A program made the position numbers and the translations under genes. Below are positions 31,301 through 40,961 of a DNA stretch of 64,000 bases, piece by piece. Within the stretch, counting starts at the first letter, position 1, and the number at the start of each line of letters is the position of its first letter. Origin of the DNA: Emiliania huxleyi CCMP1516 (lineage: Eukaryota > Haptophyta > Isochrysidales > Noelaerhabdaceae); assembly GCF_000372725.1 (NCBI RefSeq), contig NW_005195508.1, positions 151,908 through 215,907 on the forward strand, given 5' to 3'. Under the pieces are notes generated by a model that was not told the DNA's origin, made no database searches, and saw nothing but the letters and a program-made list of their open reading frames with translations.

Positions 31301-32492
31301 GGCGGACATCATGCAGAAGCTCAGCAAGGGCGTGGAAAGCGATCTCATCCTCCAGGAGTACGATGACATAAAGAGGATTAGCAAGACAAAGCCTCTGCCA
31401 GACCTGACCGACGCCCTGGACAAGCTGAGTGAAGACGCGGTCGGCTTTGGTGTGAAGACCACGACGGCACGCGAATCATTCTGGAACAAGATGCGACTTG
31501 CTGCCCTGAACCACTCGCTGTGGAAGCTTCTCGCGAAGCACTACTCGATCGGCATTATCGGGACCGCGCGCCTGGGCAAGTCCACGCTCGTCGCTGAGCT
31601 GAGCGGAAAGGACACTGCTGCCGGAGAGGGCAAGTCCTGTCACACTCACACCGTCCATACCTATGAAAACAAGGATGCCCCGGGCGTCAACATCATGGAC
31701 TTCCCTGGAGTCGACGACCTCGGGGCGCTCGAGGGTTTATTTGCGCGCGGCAGTAGCGCTGTCGATATGCTCGTGATTCTGGCTGACGGGCCGAAGGCGC
31801 ACGTTCGCGAGACGATTAACCTTCTCAAGGCCGTCGCAGAGGCAAACGGCATGATCCAGCCTCGCGTCCTTTTGTGCATGCACCGCGCCGATGAGTGGCT
31901 CGTCACTCGCCACGGCGGCGACATCGCCGCCTTCAGGGCCAGTGTGGAGGAGCAGAAGAAGGACATCAGAGACCTTTTGATACAGAAGGCTGGCTGCGCC
32001 GAATTTCTGACCTGTCACCCGACCTGCTTCAAGCTCCCGCCAATGCTCACAACCGCGAACATCGTGGCATCGCTAGCCGAGGTTGGTGTTTTTGACATCT
32101 GCCGCGTCATTCAGTGGATGGCTGACAGCGCGCCACCTGGCTGGGAACGCCACATCAAGAAGATCAAAGTGAGCAAGAGCTGGGCGACTTTGGTGCCTAC
32201 CGTCGCTCCCCCATGTGAACGCTTGGCCGCGTGCGAGCGGGAGCTTGGGCTGACGAGTGGCGGTCTCACGCTGATCCAGAGACTTGAGGCCATCGAGGGG
32301 ACGCTCTTTGGTGCGGTGAGCACCGGTACTATCTTGGATCGCCTCTCGGCGGCCGAAACAGCAGGCGGCCTCTCCTCGCCGAGATCAACTTTCGATGCTC
32401 CTCTCGTGTTGGGCCAGCCCGTTTCGATGGAGGGGTGGCCCATCGTCCCCTGCGTCCCCAGTGGATGGCTCCGGTGCGTGGGAGGGAAATAG
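28345..32492 (+). CDS. class-3 lipase joined to a P-loop GTPase
   Basis: Frame A (28345-30003) holds a Lipase_3/alpha-beta hydrolase: FAFRGTQD (oxyanion region), the nucleophile elbow GHSLGGAVA, and the acid/His region FAQPLVAD...MVVAEQDPVPLAL. Frame C (about 29890-32492) continues with a short beta-rich piece (LVRGTNLDLVERIRVDG), a helical domain of about 350 residues with a glycine/alanine-rich membrane-like helix (GVFMGIGTPLTVVAASAAAAAVAAL), then a G domain: P-loop GTARLGKST, DFPGVDD (DxxG), and MHRAD as a degenerate base-specificity loop. A downstream ATG at 28728 (MGNSQSAGC) in another frame would give a myristoylation/palmitoylation-type start. Frames change near 28780, 29900 and 30140-30180, by tiny introns, assembly indels or decay. 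Likely membrane-associated lipid hydrolase controlled by a GTPase; this role is an inference. Confidence 0.7.
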
Positions 32493-32963
32493 AAGGGATT
32501 CACTTCGAGTAGAGTGGGGGCTGCACGTTGGGTGAGAAGAGCCACCGTGCGGAGGCGGGGGCGAGAGGGCCGCCTTCGCCACATCGCTTCGACGCCTCAT
32601 CGCTCATGCCCATCCGAGCATCGCCGGTTCGCGCTCTCGGCGGGGGAGCTGGGAGCAGGTGTCGGTGGCGCGCGATGCGCGCGAGGAGGAGAGGTGCCCC
32701 GAGAGCAGCCGGTGATTATTTCTGTTTTTCTGCCATAGAGCCGTGAATTGATTGTTCGTCTCGAGACACGAGAAGTGTTTTTCTCGCATAATGTCCGCTC
32801 CACACATCGATGGCTCCACAGCGCCTTCCATACTTCCAGCGAACCCCTCACTAAGCCTCACCACAATAACGACGAATGTGAGACAAATTACTGTACGTAG
32901 CAAACCGGTTATCGCGCTCTCGCCCAGGCGCAGCACGCGCTGAGCACGCGGCTTCATGCTCGC
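32493..32963. other. intergenic, convergent gene ends
   Basis: Between the GTPase end (+) and the chromodomain gene end (-). No recognised gene or element. Locally A/T-richer at 32730-32900. Confidence 0.45.
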
Positions 32964-34017
32964 TCAGAGTTCGCCCCGAAACGTAGACAGCATGGATGGA
33001 CGGCGGCGGGGCCTGCTTGCTGGCTCGCGCCGCGGCGGGCTCTGCTTGGAGCGGGGCTTCAAGGGCTCCGGCGAGCGCCGAGCGGGCGACGAACTCAGCC
33101 TAGCGCCGCGCCTGCGGAGGTCGTCGATCAAACGCGCGTCGTGGATGCTCGCCGCGTCCTCCCACGTCCTCTCCTCCTCTGGCCAGCCGAGCCAGTGCAC
33201 CAGGTACTGCCGCTGGCCCTTGACCGTCCGCGCGGCGACGAGGTGGCTGACGAGATACATCTCGCCGCCGTTCTCGTCCTGCCCGACGGCCGTGGGCATG
33301 CTGAGAGCCTCCGCCGCTGTCTGCCCGCTCGCCGAGGGTGTCGGCGGCCGCCGCAACCCCACCTCGCCGCCCCCTCCGGCCCTCGCGCCGAGGCTTGCGC
33401 GCACAAACGCGAGGCTCGCATAGGCAAAGACGGCCGGCAGCCACCAAGGTGTCCCTTCGCCCGCGCGCCCTCCGCGCCTGTGGACGAGTTGGAGATGGAG
33501 TTGGAGTTGGAGAGGAGTCCGCCGAACTTGGACAATCTCGGACAATCTCGGCTAGAACTCGCCACGTCTGGAACGAGAGCATGATCATCTGGCAGACTGG
33601 CCGCTCGAGTCGCTCCGCCGCGCCGCGCAGCGACCACAGCAGCTGCGAGCTCGGCTGCCAACTCGCCAACTTAGGGAGAGCGGCCGCACCGCCGCTGCCG
33701 CCGCCGCCGCCGCCGCCACCATCGCCGCCATCGCCGCCATCGCCGCCGCCATCGCCGCCGCCACCGCGCGCCGCCGCGTCTGCCGCCGCTGAGGCTGCGT
33801 GCCCTCGCCCACTGCGGCGCGATCCGAACCCCGCCTTTCGAGAGACCTGCACGGCGTCGGAGACGGCGGTTGCGACGGCGGTTGCGGCGGCGGCGGTAGC
33901 GGCGGCCTCGCCCCGGCGCAGCAGTGCAATCAGCGCGTCGTCAAGAGAGCCCGAGGCGAGGAGCCCGGCGTACCTAAGCGCAGGGTCGGGGAGGGTGTCG
34001 GACCGCGATGGCGTCAC
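32964..34017 (-). CDS. chromodomain protein
   Basis: The frame ending at 32964 (open from 33545) contains a chromodomain of about 45 residues: YLVSHLVAARTVKGQRQYL, then VHWLGWPEEERTWED, whose aromatic cage positions and W-x-x-E-E-x-T-W-E pattern are typical of methyl-lysine readers. It is followed by a basic tail (RRSPEPLKPRSKQ). Upstream, in a different frame (33585-34017), lies a Gly/Ala-rich region and a helical piece (LLWSLRGAAERLERP, MIMLSFQTWRVLAEI) that may be earlier exons. The splice near 33540 is not resolved. No reverse transcriptase or integrase lies nearby, so a host nuclear protein is favoured. The frame overlaps the 3' end of the neighbouring membrane-protein gene by about 44 bp. 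Confidence 0.55.
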
Positions 34018-35248
34018 TCGTGCCCGGTCTCGGCCGCATCACAAGCGCGGCATCTCCTCTCTCTCTCTCCTCTCCCGCCTCTGCCGCGCACTTGTCAGAC
34101 AGGACAAAGAGCATCATCAGCCACAGCCGCTCCTGCGTTAGGTAAACGAGGAAGGCGCCGCGAAAGAGCTGGTTCCCCGCCCACAGAGCCATTAGCCGGA
34201 TGCGCGCCGACGGCGACGGCGCGTGTGACGCGCCCTTCCCGGCCCTAGGCCGCGTCTCAGTGATCATGGCCGCGCACATGGCGACCATCACCGCGGCGTT
34301 GTACGCCAGGCCGAGCGCTCGGTCGCCACTCGCGAGAGCGTCGCGGAGGCGGAGGTCGCAAGCCATGTCGTTGATGGCCTCTCCCAGAGTGCCAGTGCCG
34401 CAGGCGAAGCCCACAAAGATGAGCGCCTCGCGCTGACGGCAGCGCTCGACTGGTGGAGCTCGAGCTGCTTTGTCCAGCGAAGCGGTCGGCGAAGCGGCCG
34501 CATCCTCCATTTGCCACAGCGCGAGGGCCACGGAGAGCGTCGGTAGGGCGGCGAGAATTGTGACGGCGGCCGCCGGAAACGCCATCGGTGGCAGTGCGAG
34601 CTGCGCGGTGCCGAATCCCATCACCACGAGCCAGGCCGTGATCTTGTAGCGGGCAGGGGACAGGCCTGTGGAAAGCGTGGAGAGTGCGCCCCACTGCGCT
34701 GCTGGCACGAAGGCTAGCACGTTGACACACTGCAGCGGAAGAAGCAGCTCCTCGGGCGCGTCCAGCGCGCCAAACGCGGTGGCGACGCTCGCGACGATGG
34801 CAGCCGCGCTACAGAGGGCGCCCAGAGCAGCCGCACGCGAGGAGACTGCGTGAGGGTGCAGCGCAGTCCAGGCAATCTCGCCCAAGACAGCCACCACCTG
34901 CCCTTGTAGGGCGCTCATCCGCAGCGCGGCCTCGGAGGACTGCCGTTCGTGCAGCTGCAGCGCGGGGAAGATGAAGAAGATGTTGGACAGCCAGCGAATA
35001 CAAGCGGCGAAGAGGACGAGCGCGCCGACGGTGTCGCGGTGCATCCTGTCGAACGCTGCTTCGATAGCGCAACTGTTCTCTGCGTAAGAAAAAGCGGGGC
35101 TGATGACGACGACACAGGCGAAAGAAGCCGCGAGAACAAGGGACCGGCAGGCGGCGGCGCCGCAGGACGAGGCAGAAGAGAACGACGCGACAGAGGAGGA
35201 AGTGACAAGGGAGAGAACGACGAGAGTGGGACGGCCGCGAGGTGGCAT
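33974..35248 (-). CDS. multipass membrane protein, family not recognised
   Basis: 424 codons from ATG at 35248. At least eight hydrophobic segments are visible, including LVLSLVTSSSVASF, LVLAASFACVVVISPAF, VGALVLFAACIRWLSNIFFIF, ALCSAAAIVASVATAF, AVTILAALPTLSVALALW, ALIFVGFACGTGTL and GLAYNAAVMVAMCAAMI. The size, the glycine content in late helices and the even spacing suggest a transporter or channel-like protein, but no signature is recognised. The first ~15 codons lie inside a dispersed repeat also found at 45.0 kb, so either the start codon was captured from that repeat or the true start is the internal Met at about residue 69 (MHRDTVG). The last ~20 codons may belong to an intron. Confidence 0.6.
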   Translation of the reverse strand: MPPRGRPTLVVLSLVTSSSVASFSSASSCGAAACRSLVLAASFACVVVISPAFSYAENSCAIEAAFDRMHRDTVGALVLFAACIRWLSNIFFIFPALQLHERQSSEAALRMSALQGQVVAVLGEIAWTALHPHAVSSRAAALGALCSAAAIVASVATAFGALDAPEELLLPLQCVNVLAFVPAAQWGALSTLSTGLSPARYKITAWLVVMGFGTAQLALPPMAFPAAAVTILAALPTLSVALALWQMEDAAASPTASLDKAARAPPVERCRQREALIFVGFACGTGTLGEAINDMACDLRLRDALASGDRALGLAYNAAVMVAMCAAMITETRPRAGKGASHAPSPSARIRLMALWAGNQLFRGAFLVYLTQERLWLMMLFVLSDKCAAEAGEERERGDAALVMRPRPGTSDAIAVRHPPRPCA

Positions 35249-35420
35249 GAAGGTTGCAGCGAGAAGCGGCGAGAGACTGCGAAAAGAGATACGAAGAGGC
35301 AGACTCCCCAGGGTGGGCGACGGCTAGCGCATCACACTCCTCTCCTTAAAATCCCTGTGTGGTGGCGGCGTGCCGTTCTCCCATCCCTCCCTTGGGTTGT
35401 ATGTTTTCTTTCTTTCTTTC
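35206..35420 (+). repeat. dispersed repeat element A, copy 1
   Basis: Shares about 200 bp with 45003-45215: 'gagagaacgacgag', 'gcgaggtggcatgaag', 'gcgagaRactgcgaaRagag', 'agggtgggcgacggc', 'ctctccttaaaatccctgtg', 'cccatccctcccttg', then a TTTC run. A shorter copy lies at 39325-39415. It is directly followed by element B (35441-35518). Confidence 0.9.
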
Positions 35421-35440
35421 TCTGCTCGAGCGACACAGAC

Positions 35441-35518
35441 GCGTCCACCCATACCGCGTTGGTGTCCAGTCCGAGCCTGGCTGTTCTTCACCTTTCTACC
35501 TACCTACCTACCTACAGA
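35441..35518 (+). repeat. dispersed repeat, copy 2 of element B
   Basis: Second copy of the segment at 27087-27165, beginning 'gcgtccacccataccgcgtt' and ending in a CTAC run. Confidence 0.9.
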
Positions 35519-36091
35519 CACACACATTCGGTAATGACAAGGCGGCCAGGCAGCAGGCGGCCGAGAGGAGGGCCAAGACGAGCAACGGCGCCCGCGCCCC
35601 CGCCCCCACCTGCCCCACCGCCTCCGATCACCGACTGGACTGAAAATTTTAATTATTGGCGGGCGCCGGAGTTGGAGTGGTGACTGGTGTGACTGCTCCT
35701 GTGGTGGGGGCGACGGACGGCTTCTGCACGTCGCCCGCGCGCCTTGAAACAGAAATCCGTTACGCAAAAGCAATGGACTTGCAAGACGGGGGAGCGACCG
35801 GCCTAGTAGTGGAAAGCCTGCTCGTGCAGGTGGGGACCCTGTCCTCCTCCCCCATCCCTCGTTTGGAAAGTGCAAGGCCCGGTGCGTGGCTGGGTGCGCT
35901 TTTATATCACATATCCTCTCTCTGCTCTCACGTCGTGTCACGAGACTGCCGTTCTCCTGTGGCTCTCACTTTACTGCTGTCAAAAATGGGTGATAAGCCT
36001 GAACAGCACGTGTGCATCACATACCCCTGTGCACACCACAGCGCTCGTGAAACCCACGATCAACACGAAACTCCAGAGACCCGTCATCCCC
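35519..36091. other. intergenic, nothing recognised
   Basis: Between dispersed repeat B and the stop codon of the glycosyltransferase gene. No coding frame with family resemblance. Confidence 0.4.
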
Positions 36092-39000
36092 TCACGGCTG
36101 CACGTTTAGCGAGCACGCGCCGCCCGCGTCGAACTTGGGCGGCACGTCGACCTTCATGCAGTAGGACATCTTGTCCCAGCCCCCGCCGCGCCGGATCTCC
36201 TCGGCGGGCAGCCACCCGGCGAGCTCCTTGCTGCACGGCTGGAAGCACTTCGCGCACCACGTCGGGATGCGGAGCAGCTTGTCGGCAAGCGAGTTGAAAG
36301 CGGCGGCGTCGTCGATGGAGCAGAGGAGCCCGCGCGCGTGCGGCAGCCTCAGCACCGGCGTCGCCGCGAGCGGCTTCAGCAGCTCGCGCGCCTCCGCCGC
36401 GCTGGTGCCGAGCGGCAGACTGCCCGCCTTCCGCGTCCAGCCCGGCCGCGGCTCGAGGCCGACGTCGACGACGGCACCGCTCGCGCGCAGCTGCGGCTGG
36501 TCGAGGATGGCGGCGTCGCGGTAGTCGACCTCCGCCTTTGCCCAGGCGGCGGGCGAGAGGACGTGGTCCATCGGGCAGGCGAAGGGAACGAACTTGCCGT
36601 CCTGCGAGCCGGGGTACATGCATCCAAAGTGGAAGATGTCGTCCGAGCCAGACCACATCCGGTCGCACCTGGAGAGAGGGAGGGAGAGGGAGGGGAGGGA
36701 GGGAGGGAGGGAGGGAGGGAGGAAAGAGGCACAGGTGAGGAGCCGGGGGGGGGGGAGGGGAGGGGAGCCGGCCCGCGCCCCGCCGCGCCAGCAGGTCCAG
36801 CGCGGCAGCACGAGCGTGCGGCCGAGGGCGCGGGCGAGGGCGAGCGCGTCGCGCAGCTCCGCGACGTACGCGTTGAGCGCCGCGCTGTGCACGTCGATGT
36901 TCGCCGCGTTGGCGCGGCCGTACTTGTCGATCTTCGTCTGGACGAGCGGCGGCGTCGAGAAGTTGAGGGCGAGGTAGCGAGCCTCGGGGCGTGGAGGCGG
37001 GTCGGCTGCCCAGAGCGCAGCCTCGCGGAAGCGCTGCCTAAAGTGTGGGACGGCGGCGGGTCTATCCTCTGTGCGTGTCGCCTCTCCCGAAATGGGGCGC
37101 GCGCCGCTTGGCGACGCCGTCGTGGTTGTCCAGCGAGTAGGTTGCGTGCACCGCAAAGGGGGACACCTGCGGTCCAAGGGGCCGGGGTCGGGGCCAGGGG
37201 CGGGCGGGAGGGCGGTGCGGAGGGCGGAGGTCCTTGAGGCGCAGGTCGGCGCGCTGGACGAAGTAGCCGTGCCCGTTGAGGAAGAGGGCGAGGGGCAGCG
37301 AGCCGAGCGTCACTCGGCCGCCGTCCCACGCCTCTCGCATCACCGCGGAGCCTGCCGACAGAGGGGGGGGGGGAGGGTCGGCGCGAGTGGGCTGCCGCGG
37401 GCCCCGGCCGAGGCGCGAGGCGGCGCCGTGCGGCGCGTCCACGCCCGGCCACTGGCGCGGCTTGCGCATCATGTGGTTGAAGACCTGCGGGAGGGGGAGG
37501 GGCTGGCTGTGCCTCGGGCTGCATCTCGCCTGTGCCCAGCCTGCTTCTCGTATGCATCCCGGCAGCCTCTCGGCAGCCTCTCGGCAGCCTCTCGGCAGCC
37601 TCTCGGCGGTCCTGCTGGTCCGACGTGAGGGAGACGTACCGCGAGCCTGGCGGCGGCGAGACCACGTTGGCATGCCACTCCTCGGCGAAGGCGCGGCCTA
37701 CAGGAAGTGTCGAGGAAGTGTCTAGGAAGTGTCTAGGGAGTGCCACTCCTCGGCGAAGGCGCGGCCCTTGACGGTCGGGCGGAGGAAGAGGATGCCTGCG
37801 GGAAGGTGCCGGGAGGGGGCCGGGAGGGGTCCGGGAGGGGTCCGGGAGGGGTCCGGGAGGGGTCCGGGAGGGGTCCGGGAGGGGTCCGGGAGGGGTCCGG
37901 GAGGGGTCCGGGAGGGGTCCGGGAGGGGTCCGGGAGGGGTCCGGGAGGGGTCCGGGAGGGCTGTCTCCCGTGGCTGTCTCCCGTGGCCGGGGCGGAGGGG
38001 GAGGAGAGGGGAGGAGGAGGGTCGCGCCCGTGTTGAAGGTTCCGCCCGCAGAGTAGGACGCGCGGCCTGCGGGGCGTGCCGGGGGACGGGTCGGGGGACG
38101 GGTGGTGGACATGTCCAGGACACGGCACCGCCCAGAGCGAGCCGCCCACCCTCCGTGTCTCTGCCGGGAGACATGTTGTTAGGGTTAGGGTTAGGGTTAG
38201 GGTTAGGGTTAGGGTTAGGGTTAGGGTTAGGGTTAGGGTTAGGGTTAGCCACCCTCCGTGTCTCTGCCGGGAGACATAATAATAATAATAATAATAATAA
38301 TATTAATAATAATAATAACCACCCTCCGTGTCTCTGCCGGGAGACATGTTGTCCGACGAGACGGCGACGTCGGCAGAGAGCAGCGGGCCGCACTCGAAGC
38401 GAGAGCCCGGCCCGTGCTCGCCGCCTGGCCGGGACGCTTCCCCCGAGCACATGAGGTACGGCTCTGGCGAGCGGAGCCAGACGACGTCGATGTCCGTGTG
38501 CAGCACTGAGTAGCCCAGCCGCACCATCCGCAGCACCTCGCCCGTCCGCATGCCTACAGCAGGCAGCTCCCGCCCCCCTCCGAGACGGCTGCACGCAGCT
38601 GCAGCACCTCGCCCGTCCGCATGCCGGCGAAGCGCTTCCACGAGCCGCTCGAGTGCTGGTTCGACCCGTCGAGCGACGCCCCCTCCTTGGCCATCGGAGT
38701 GACGTACGTCGGCGCGTCTCGCCGCGCAGAGAGCATCGTGAAGGCGGCCTGGTCGACGGCGCCAATCACAAACGGCGCGCGGGCGCGCACCGCGCAGAGC
38801 ACAAAGTTGACGAGGTGGTCGTTGAGCGCGGAGTTGGCGAACGAGGCCATCACGAACCCGGGCGCCTCGCCGGGCACCGCCACGCGGAGCGCAGCCTCCA
38901 GAGACCCGTCCAGCGCACCTCTGGCCGCCGGCCGCTCGGGCGACGCGGCTGACGCGGTCGCGGTAGCCAGTGGTGGCGCTGCAGCGCCGCCGCCACCGGG

Positions 39001-39204
39001 CGCCGCCTCCGCGAGGTTTGTGAGCCGGCTCCGGGAGCCGGCGGCGGTGGCAGCCAGCTGCTGTTGCCGCGCCGCTGCCACGCCGCGCTCTGTCACGTGC
39101 ACGATGCGGCCGGCCCCGCTGCTGCTGCTGCCGAACATGGAGCTGGCGAGGATCATCAGCGACGCCGCCCCGACGAGAAGCAGGGCCGTGAAGCGGGCGC
39201 CCAT
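36092..39204 (-). CDS. XEG113-like nucleotide-sugar glycosyltransferase
   Basis: Starts MGARFTALLLVGAASLMILASS, a type II signal anchor for the Golgi. The catalytic domain (nucleotide-diphospho-sugar transferase family, as in plant XEG113/RRA arabinosyltransferases) shows LVNFVLCAVRARAPF, YSVLHTDIDVVWLRSP with the DxD metal/nucleotide-sugar motif, FNHMMRKPRQWPG and FAVHATYSLDNHDG. A second half typical of XEG113 follows: YLALNFSTP, LGRTLVLPRWTC, CDRMWSGSDDIFHFGCMYPG and PFACPMDHVL. It ends ACSLNVQP. Introns at 37698-37765 and 38554-38624 are defined by frame. Others around 36670-36780, 37490-37620 and 37800-38350 carry repeats, so exon edges there are uncertain. Plant relatives arabinosylate hydroxyproline-rich proteins; the acceptor here is unknown. 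Confidence 0.8.
37698..37765 (-). other. GC-AG intron with 25-bp exon repeat (68 bp)
   Basis: The coding segment for GRAFAEEWH (25 bp) is at 37741-37765 inside the intron and again, identical, at 37673-37697 as the resumed exon. The 43-bp filler is made of 'tagacacttcc' units and ends CTGTAG. The only donor that restores the protein is the GC that opens the first copy. Confidence 0.9.
37802..37968 (-). repeat. intron minisatellite, TCCGGGAGGGG x ~14
   Basis: About fourteen nearly perfect 11-bp units followed by two 'tggctgtctcccg' units. Lies between coding blocks of the glycosyltransferase gene. Confidence 0.95.
38146..38350 (-). repeat. telomeric (TTAGGG)12 and (AAT)n arrays between three copies of an exon edge
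   Basis: A ~32-bp coding segment (for NMSPGRDTEGG, 'cctccgtgtctctgccggga' on top) occurs at 38146-38177, 38249-38277 and 38319-38350. The first gap is about 70 bp of perfect TTAGGG repeats (38178-38248), the second about 42 bp of AAT repeats. Splice sites cannot be fixed from sequence. The arrangement matches the exon-repeat/filler pattern of other introns. Confidence 0.9.
38554..38624 (-). other. GC-AG intron with 24-bp exon repeat (71 bp)
   Basis: The segment coding GMRTGEVL (24 bp, identical) occurs at 38601-38624 in the intron and at 38530-38553 as the resumed exon. The filler ends CTGTAG. Splicing gives WKRFAGMRTGEVLRMVRLGYSV. Confidence 0.9.
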
Positions 39205-39324
39205 TGCTGTTGTGCTGAACAGTGAGGGCTTCTCGCCGGCGCCGACATCAAGTCAACACCGGGACAGCGGGCAGAAAAAGAATTTGGTCCCGTATCTCCA
39301 GGCTACCTTACTTCATAGCGCACC

Positions 39325-39415
39325 ACACACCTCTCCTTAAAATCCCTGTGAGGTGGCGGCGTGCCGTCCTCCCATCCCTCCCTTGGGTTGTCTGTTTTCT
39401 TTCTTTCTTTCTTTA
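39325..39415 (+). repeat. dispersed repeat element A, partial copy
   Basis: 'ctctccttaaaatccctgtg' through 'ccctcccttgggttgt' and a TTTC run, as at 35335-35420 and 45138-45215. Located between divergent or adjacent gene ends, just upstream of the glycosyltransferase start. Confidence 0.9.
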
Positions 39416-39647
39416 CCTTACTTCATGCTGGCAGGACCCGCTACGGGTCCGAGCAGGGGCACCATTTTGTCAAGCGCCTTCGCCGCACCGCGGGCGGCGA
39501 CCATCGAGCGGTCGAGGTGGTCCTGCACGGCAATCGCGGTGCGAGGGTCGTTCGGGTCGCCGTTTTTTCGATCCAGCGCAGCCAGCTCCACCTACACGCG
39601 AACCGGCGGCGAGGATCGGTGGCGAGCGCTTCGCACGGGTCGGGTGG

Positions 39648-40040
39648 CTAGTGGCGGGAGAGATGAGCACTGCGGGCGATGTGATAGAGGTGGCGAGCGC
39701 GCACGAGGTCGTTGGCGTCTCGCGTGTACTCCACGTACTCGATGGCGGCGTCCATAAATGCGCCCGGGTCGGAGACCGTATCCTCCAGCTTCTTGAAGGA
39801 GGAAAAGAGAAGCTGCGGCGGCATCTGTAGCGAGCCGGTTGGCAGCCCGATGGCGACCATCGTGCGGAAGGTGTCCTCGTCCGCAAGCAGCCGCTGCGTA
39901 GTACGCTGCGCCTGAAGAATCGCGTAGACCGAAATCGAGGGGTCGTACATCGGAGGCGCCGCAAAGGCTGGAGGCACCGCGAGCCGCTGCAAGTCGAGTC
40001 CTACTGCCGCCGCGAGGACACCGCGCCGCGGCAGCTGCAT
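39648..40040 (-). CDS. small thylakoid-lumen-targeted protein
   Basis: 130 residues from ATG at 40040. The N-terminus MQLPRRGVLAAAVGL...PPAFAAPP has twin Arg, a hydrophobic stretch and an AFA/A cleavage site, as in Tat-dependent thylakoid lumen proteins of secondary-plastid algae. Just upstream, in frame, is a second hydrophobic stretch (HVAIVVLLLPIALAAG) that would serve as the ER signal of a bipartite leader, so the true start probably lies further 5', perhaps beyond an intron. The mature part is helical (AQRTTQRLLADEDTFRTM, LEDTVSDPGAFMDAAIEYVEYTRDAN) and resembles small lumenal/photosystem-associated helical proteins, but I cannot name it. Confidence 0.6.
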   Translation of the reverse strand: MQLPRRGVLAAAVGLDLQRLAVPPAFAAPPMYDPSISVYAILQAQRTTQRLLADEDTFRTMVAIGLPTGSLQMPPQLLFSSFKKLEDTVSDPGAFMDAAIEYVEYTRDANDLVRARHLYHIARSAHLSRH

Positions 40041-40242
40041 GCCGGCTGCCAGAGCGATCGGCAGCAGGAGCACAACAATCGCGACATGTCTCGAGCACAG
40101 CCAGGCAACTCTGGGGCCCAGCGAGTCGGTGGTGGGCAGACCCTGGCGAGTAGAGGCACACGCACGCTCTTGGAGCAGAGTCGCCGGCGAGTCCTCGAAG
40201 AGCAACCAGATCGGTCCTCGGAGAGGGTACCCTGGGTGGGCG

Positions 40243-40282
<40 letters not shown>

Positions 40283-40961
40283 CAGGCGCGCCCATCTCGA
40301 TCGACAAGGCGTCGCTACGCGCGGTCTTCCGCGGGGGGAGCTTCGTCGACGGGTGCGGGAGCGCGGCGCAGTCAGTGCCGTGGCGATGCCTCCGGCTGTT
40401 TGCGGCGGGCGGCTTGCTGCTCGCTGCATGGCGAAAAACTCGTCTCGCCACACGCCAAGGGCTTATGCTCTGGCGAGACGTGAGGCGCATGCGCCCAGGA
40501 GGGGAGGGGGCATGTGTAACGACACTGCTAGAGATGCCTTTCGGGGCCCAGAGATAAAACTTCTGTGATGCCATGCGTGACCTAGTAGTGTCCCCAGCTA
40601 TGGGCGTGTCCACGTTGGAGCCAGGTGTGGTGTGGGCGCGAGAATAGCTCCGCCGTTCATGGAGGCAACCGATGCGAGTCGACTGGTGTGTGTCGTCGTG
40701 GTTTCGTATCAAGAATTCTCTCTCTCTCTCGGTGGGCGGGGCCTCTACTCGCCAGGGGCAGACCAGCCGCAGCCGGCAATTTTGCAGCCGTCTCGCGGCA
40801 AGAAAAACCAAGCCGCGCCGGGACCCACCCCTCGTTTGGTGAGACCGTTTTATTTATTTATTTACACACACACAACAAACAAACACACACACACCACACC
40901 GTCCCGCCTAGGTGGGAAAGATTTTTTATAAACAAGTCCGTTTTCAAGACTCACTGCTCAC
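40041..40961. other. intergenic with GA repeat and simple repeats
   Basis: Contains (GA)n at about 40245-40281, the motif 'gtatcaagaattctctctct' at 40706 (shared with 44138), and a TTTA/ACAC simple-sequence patch at 40850-40890. It holds the probable 5' part of the lumenal protein gene, not resolved. Confidence 0.6.

Noticed and set aside
32964-33545. Chromodomain as evidence of a chromovirus-type LTR element
   Set aside because: No reverse transcriptase, RNase H, integrase or protease motif and no long terminal repeats nearby; a lone chromodomain with a basic tail fits a host chromatin protein.
37802-37968. Regular repeats as a CRISPR array (also considered for 47516-47682 and 24188-24606)
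   Set aside because: Units of 10-12 bp follow one another with no unique spacers and lie within introns of eukaryotic genes; they are minisatellites.
38178-38248. TTAGGG array as a true chromosome end or assembly join
   Set aside because: Coding sequence of the same gene continues on both sides in the same orientation, and the array is bounded by copies of one exon segment.
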